Origin: Tausonia pullulans
Lineage: Eukaryota; Basidiomycota; Tremellomycetes; Cystofilobasidiales; Mrakiaceae
DNA length: 64,000 bases
Direction of reading: 5' to 3'
Assembly: GCA_951802195.1 (NCBI GenBank)
Contig: OX637636.1
Location: 570,501 to 634,500 of the forward strand
In this document: piece after piece, positions 59,601 through 64,000 of the stretch
How the letters are laid out: each line of letters starts with the position of its first letter
How positions within the stretch are numbered: the first letter of the stretch is position 1
The notes under the pieces: generated by a model
The model's database searches: none
What the model was told of the DNA's origin: nothing
What the model saw: the letters and a program-made list of their open reading frames with translations, nothing else
Translations under genes and position numbers: made by a program

Positions 59601-60105
59601 CTATTCCGGATCGTCATACGTGCTCGGCACCGGGACCCTCTCCCGGTTGGGGACTGGGGGTTCGAGAGAGGGGAAGGGCATCAGCGTTGATGTTCGGTTC
59701 GTCGTCCCTCAGCAGGCCAAAGAACCCCACGGTTCACGTCGTCACAACTCACGTTGATACTGGCTCGGGTAGTCGACCTTCTCGTTCACCTGGATGCCAC
59801 GGACGTACTCGTACGCGGGCTTGACGCCGAGAGCGTAGATAGGGCCTGACGTGCCGGGCCGGATCAGCCTGCGCGCTCGCACCGACGGGTCAAGAAGCGA
59901 GGGAGCGCGACCGACCGGAGAAGCCAAAGATGAGGGACCACGTGTACGAAGGGTACTCGTGGAGCCAGTATTGCTGGAGGGGGGAGAGAGGAGCAGACGC
60001 GTCCTGGTCAGCCAGGGGGCAGGCGGTCGACCGGACCGAGCAAGCGAGCGGAGGGGGACGAACCGAGACCCTGAGCGGGTGGCGGAAGAAGTTAAGGGTG
60101 GCCAT
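59601..60105 (-). CDS. Mitochondrial complex I 9.5-kDa-type (NDUFA3-like) subunit
   Basis: A small gene of four exons: 60105-60070, 59973-59916, 59845-59751 and 59653-59601 (TAG). They join in phase to about 80 residues: MATLNFFRHPLR, QYWLHEYPSYTWSLIFGFSG, PIYALGVKPAYEYVRGIQV, then YPSQYQLPNRERVPVPSTYD. One membrane helix (YTWSLIFGFSGPIYAL) is present. The pattern matches, from memory, the fungal NADH:ubiquinone oxidoreductase 9.5-kDa subunit: F-x-x-P near the N-terminus, a HE-P-x-WS membrane start, G-x-x-GP, and C-terminal YP-PNR-R-P-D. This accessory subunit sits in the membrane arm of complex I. Its presence implies a respiratory chain with complex I, unlike Saccharomyces. It is divergent from NOG2. 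Confidence 0.75.
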
Positions 60106-60534
60106 GGCCGAGCCTGATGAGAGAGCGGAGGGATGTGAGTTGCAGTCGGCCGAGCGGGCGACCGGCGGAGGGACGGACGAGAAGAGAGGGGAGACGGGCG
60201 GACGACGAGGAGAGGGAGAGAGAGCAAAGGGCTGGCCAGCTGGAGGACTCGGGCGACCGGCGCGGCCAGCCGCCTTGGTCTTCCCACGGGTCGCCCAGCC
60301 CCCCGCCCGTCTCTCGCCTCGTCCTCGGGCGTTCTCGTCGCGCGGGACGAGTCGGTGGAGGAGCGGCCCGTGCGCGCCCGTTCGAATTCTCCCTAGAGAG
60401 GCGAACATTTCCCACCTCTTGACGTCCTTACTCCTCGCCCTCTCTTCCTTCCCAGCCAGAGCAGGACACAGCTCCCTTCTCCCTGCCCCCCCCGTCCCCC
60501 CAACCCTTCCTCCCCCACCCCAACTCTCCTCACG
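60106..60534. other. Divergent promoter region between complex I subunit and NOG2
   Basis: 429 bp, with runs of C at 60487-60499 just upstream of the NOG2 ATG. The GC-rich frames crossing it on both strands are Arg/Ala/Pro-rich and not credible proteins. No TATA box is seen. Confidence 0.45.
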
Positions 60535-63467
60535 ATGGCGCCTACGACCAAGGGAGCCGGCAAGAACGGCGTGACCGGCACGAAGAAGAAGCGCGGAGGC
60601 GACACCGGAGAGTTCACGCTCAAGCGCGTTAAGGGTCCGTCCCCTCCTCCGGCTTTTGCCTGCCAGCAGGGGCTCGCGCTGGGATGGAGGTGCAGCCATA
60701 CTGACGGCCGATGGGCATCGTGTGCGGTTGATGGGCACTCTCAGGAGAGAACTTCTACGTCGACGCCAAGGGCGCGCGCAAGAAGAAGCTCCTCAACGGC
60801 GGCAAGGCAGTCCGCGACCGGGACGGCAAGATCACCGAGGCCGCCGCCTTCCAGAAGGGCGAGGAGGATGCTCCGAATGGACGCGTCCAGGCTGACAAGC
60901 GCTGGTTCGGTACGTATTCAGTCAGCACGCGTTGGACGATGGGCGTGGCGCGGTGTGCCTCGCCACCACCGTCGCGCGTCGTCGGCGCTTCTCAGTTTCC
61001 GTAGCCCGGTTGCTGACTGGCAAGTCGTCCATTCATGTCCTGCGTCTGGTCTTAGGCAACACGCGTGTCATCTCACAATCGGCACTCGACCACTTCCGGA
61101 CGTCCATGAGCAACCACGTGAAGGACCCGTACTCGGTCCTTCTTAAGCGCAACAAGCTCCCTATGAGCCTGCTTGAGACCGAGGGCAAGGGTTCTGAGGG
61201 CAAAGTGCGTTTATATCTTTCTGTCAACTTTGCTTGTGGTGTATCGTGCACAGTGGGACGTGTCGGGCTGATTCCGGGCTGACCGTCGTCTTTCGCCGCA
61301 CCGACAGCGTCCCCACATCGTCGAGACCGAGCCCTTCCACGACACTTTCGGAACCAAGGCTCAGCGCAAGCGACCTACCCTCGATGTCGGCTCGTTCGCG
61401 GAGCTTGGAGCCGTCCCCATTCGTGATGACATTGCCGAGAGCATCGACCCAACGACGGACAAGCTCTTCAAAGAGGCCGACCCGAATGATCCCCGCAATC
61501 TTGGTCGCGAGCGGATCTACAACAAGGGAACGTCCCGCCGTATTTGGGGAGAGCTCTACAAGGTTCTCGACTCGTCCGATGTTGTCATCCACGTCCTCGA
61601 CGCGCGTGACCCGATGGGCACGATGTGCAAACCCGTCCTCGACTTCCTCAAGAAGGAGAAGGCCCACAAAGGCGTTGTCTTTGTTCTCAACAAGGTTGAT
61701 CTTGTCCCCACCTGGGTCACCGTGAGTCTTTCGCTGTTTACTCTTGCCTAGTGGTGGATACGTGCATACATTTTGACTGACCGTTGCGCTCTCGCGTTGT
61801 CTTCTGCTGTCAGGCTCGTTGGGTGAAGCACCTCTCCAAGCTCGCTCCGACGCTCGCCTTCCACGCTTCGATCAACAACTCCTTCGGAAAAGGTTCCCTC
61901 ATCCAACTCCTTCGCCAGTTTTCCGTCCTTCACTCGGACAAGAAGCAGATCTCGGTCGGCTTCATCGGCTACCCGAACGTTGGCAAGTCGAGCATCATCA
62001 ACACGCTCAAGAAGAAGAAGGTCTGCACTGTCGCGCCCATCCCGGGAGAGACCAAGGTACGTCATTTCCTTTGCTTCCTGGATCCTTCGGTGGCGCGCGA
62101 TTTTGCTGACGAGCAACTTCATTCGTACGTATCAGGTTTGGCAGTACATCACTCTTATGCGCCGCATCTACCTCATCGACTGCCCTGGAATCGTCCCCGT
62201 CTCTTCCAAGGATTCGGACACCGCGACCGTCCTCAAGGGTGTCGTTCGTGTCGAGAACCTAGCGACGCCCTCGGAGCACATTCCGGCCCTCCTTGAACGC
62301 GTCCGCGGCGAGTACCTCGAGCGGACCTACGGCGTCGAGCACAAGCCCGAGGGCTGGCACGGTCTTGCTGCTGCTGAAGAGCTCCTTGGTACGATTGCCA
62401 AGAAGACTGGAAAGCTCCTTAAGGGTGGTGAGCCCTCTATTGAGGCGGCTGCCAAGATGGTCTTGAACGACTGGATCCGCGGAAAGTGAGTCGTGTGGTG
62501 GTGTTCGTGCATAGATGCTCGGATCGTAGCTGATCCAACCCCTTCTCTTAGGATCCCCTTCTTTGCTCCTCCTCCCGAGAAGGAGGTCAAGGAAGTCGCC
62601 AAGCCCCTCACCCTCGCCCTCCCTGATGCCGCCGAGAACGCCGTTGGCCTCCAGTCCAAGGCTTCTGCCTCGGCCGCTGCCGAGGAGGAAAACGCTGAGG
62701 AGGATGACTCGGCTTCCGTCCAGGACTCGGAAGCCTCGGATCAGTTCCAGTCGCTCCTCGGCTCCAAGAAGGTCAAGGGTGTCGACCAGCCGCTGCGCAA
62801 GATCGTCGTCATGAACAAGTTCCTCTCGGAAGACTCGCGTAAGGGCGACGATGGCGAGTGGGAGGAGGAGTCCCTTGGCCTTGGTGGAGAGCCCGCGGAA
62901 GAGGACGATTCGGACAACGAAGACGAGGATGAAGACGAAGACGAGGATGAGGAGGACGCCGAGGAGGAGATGACTTGGGAGGAAATGATGGCTGGCGGAG
63001 CCGCGCTCGAGAAGAAGGAGAAGGGCAAGGGCAAAGGCCCCATCGCTCTGTCTGCTACCGACGATGAGGACGAGGACGATGACGACGAGGCTTCTGCTTC
63101 TGCCTCTGGTGCGTCTCGCTCCCCTTTACCCCTTTCGGCGTCAACCTCAGCTGACGACAGAGCCTATCTTTCCCTTTCAGACCGCCCTGTCCCGTCCCCG
63201 AAGCGCCGCCGCCCGATTCTCGACGATGACGAGGTCGACCCTTCCCCCGTCCGGCCGTCCAAGGCCAAGCGAATGACGACTTTGAAGAAAAAGGCCGAGA
63301 CATACTACACGCACGCCAACGTCAAAAACAAAAACCAGGACAAGGCCGCCCGGAACGAACTCAAGGCCGAGGGTGGAGGACGCGCTCGGGCGGGCAAGCG
63401 GGGTGGACCGACGAGCGGCAACAGGAAGGCTGGAGGCAACAAGGGCCAGAAGCCTGGTCGCAAGTAG
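60535..63467 (+). CDS. NOG2: Nucleolar GTP-binding protein 2 (Nog2/GNL2)
   Basis: A GTPase needed for late nuclear maturation and export of the 60S subunit. The start is [20 protein letters not shown], then [20 protein letters not shown] and [14 protein letters not shown], the Nog2 N-terminal signature. The GTPase domain has permuted motif order as in the YlqF/YawG class: LDARDPMG, then [10 protein letters not shown] (G4), then [20 protein letters not shown] (G1), PIPGETK (G2), and LIDCPGIV (G3). The helical region [16 protein letters not shown] follows. The C-terminus is acidic ([16 protein letters not shown]) and then Lys/Arg-rich, ending [13 protein letters not shown]. Seven introns, including one before [11 protein letters not shown]. 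Its role matches L19 in this window (60S), but there is no operon-like link. Confidence 0.96.
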
Positions 63468-63596
63468 ACTCTCCTTTCGTCTCCCTCTCTCTCGGTTTCT
63501 GGTGGTTGGTTGTACGAGTACAGACGTGATGATCATGACCCTTAGACTTCCCAAATTCGGTCTCTCCTTCGAGACGCGTGCGTATCACCTGCAGCG

Positions 63597-64000
63597 TCAC
63601 TGCCTCGCCGCTTGAACCTCTGTCCTGTCCAGCAACCGCCTAAGACTCCGCACCTTCTCCTCATCCACCCTCCATCGGCCAAACTCGTTTCCCCCACCGA
63701 CTCCCATGCCCATGCCTTCGCGCCGCAGCTTCATCGGGCCGTCCGACCAGCTCGAACACGAAGCGTGGACCTCTTTCACCCTCGCCTGACGGAGCAGTGT
63801 CAGGAGGGATGCCTCGCCGTTTTTCGGCACTGCGCCGCGCGGCGTCAGCTGAAGCGAGCGAGCGTTGATGCCGGATGCTGGAAGGAGACGAAGGGGCGGG
63901 GTTGAGTAACTTGCTTTGTCGCCGCTGTCGACATATCTGGTAAGCTCCAGGAAGGTTCCGATCCCTCTGGCGAGGGTGGGTGCCAGGCCGCTACAACTCC
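63597..64000 (-). CDS. Possible 3' end of a gene continuing beyond the right edge
   Basis: The minus strand from about 63845 to the TGA at 63597-63599 reads open with coding-like text: NGEASLLTLLRQARVKEVHA, then GGNEFGRWRVDEEKVRSLRR and LLDRTEVQAARQ. Possible acceptors (CAG) lie near 63847 and 63867. Upstream to the edge, another short open piece, SLPDMSTAATKQ, precedes a GT. No family is recognised. It would converge on NOG2 with 129 bp between stops, a spacing normal for this window. Confidence 0.4.
   Translation of the reverse strand, partial: SCSGLAPTLARGIGTFLELTRYVDSGDKASYSTPPLRLLPASGINARSLQLTPRGAVPKNGEASLLTLLRQARVKEVHASCSSWSDGPMKLRREGMGMGVGGGNEFGRWRVDEEKVRSLRRLLDRTEVQAARQ

Noticed and set aside
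60117-60574. Overlapping long frames between the complex I subunit and NOG2
   Set aside because: Arg/Ala/Pro-rich frames on both strands of a GC-rich divergent promoter, with no conserved features.
61580-62210. Permuted GTPase motif order in NOG2 as a novelty
   Set aside because: G4 before G1 is the normal arrangement of the YlqF/YawG/Nog2 GTPase class.

Overview
The window is GC-rich, intron-dense fungal nuclear DNA. Introns are short (mostly 40-150 bp), GT-AG, and often carry a CTGAC or TTGAC branch site just before the acceptor. Codons mostly end in C or G, and genes lie close together on both strands. Gene content (MUP1-type permease, FNT transporter, Zn2Cys6 regulator, SCT1-type acyltransferase, basidiomycete-like exon splitting) suggests a basidiomycete yeast, most likely Pucciniomycotina (red-yeast type). 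That placement is inference from style, not from a search.

Layout. 1-866: the 3' end of an RBM25-like splicing factor. 1846-4502: LAT-family amino acid permease. 5878-6915: ribosomal protein L19. 6916-13356: a gene-poor stretch holding a decayed LINE reverse transcriptase on the minus strand, a tRNA-Gln(CTG) whose two halves lie in reversed order (10036-10131), and an ordinary tRNA-Arg(CCT) at 12171. 13357-17894: Zn2Cys6 regulator. 18074-22619, minus: a two-TM protein, a triosephosphate-isomerase-family enzyme and a formate/nitrite transporter. 22620-25562: no assignable gene, but coding-like tracts. 25563-27010: calmodulin with two micro-exons. 27335-30205: GH5 exo-beta-1,3-glucanase-like enzyme without a signal peptide. 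32297-34928: secreted endopolygalacturonase (GH28). 36097-39518: Ufo1-like F-box/WD40/UIM protein. 39693-42943, minus: Ynd1-like apyrase. 43386-46958, minus: glycerol-3-phosphate acyltransferase (SCT1/GPT2 type). 47493-50620: PWWP/Tudor-like nuclear protein. 50675-53583, minus: RING-H2 protein. 53813-56023, minus: proteasome ATPase Rpt5. 56375-58043, minus: F-box-like protein. 58212-58653: small mitochondrial protein. 59601-60105, minus: complex I 9.5-kDa-type subunit. 60535-63467: ribosome-assembly GTPase Nog2. A possible further gene enters from the right on the minus strand.

Most genes are unrelated housekeeping functions, so no metabolic cluster is claimed. A loose theme is ubiquitin-proteasome biology on the right (Ufo1-like, RING, Rpt5, F-box-like).

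The most striking item is the permuted tRNA-Gln. The 3' half precedes the 5' half, all four cloverleaf stems re-form when the halves are swapped, and the join falls exactly at the canonical 37/38 intron position. A T5 Pol III terminator follows, and the outer flanks are complementary. Permuted tRNA genes are known from some red and green algae, nucleomorphs and a few archaea. I do not know of a fungal example, but could not check.
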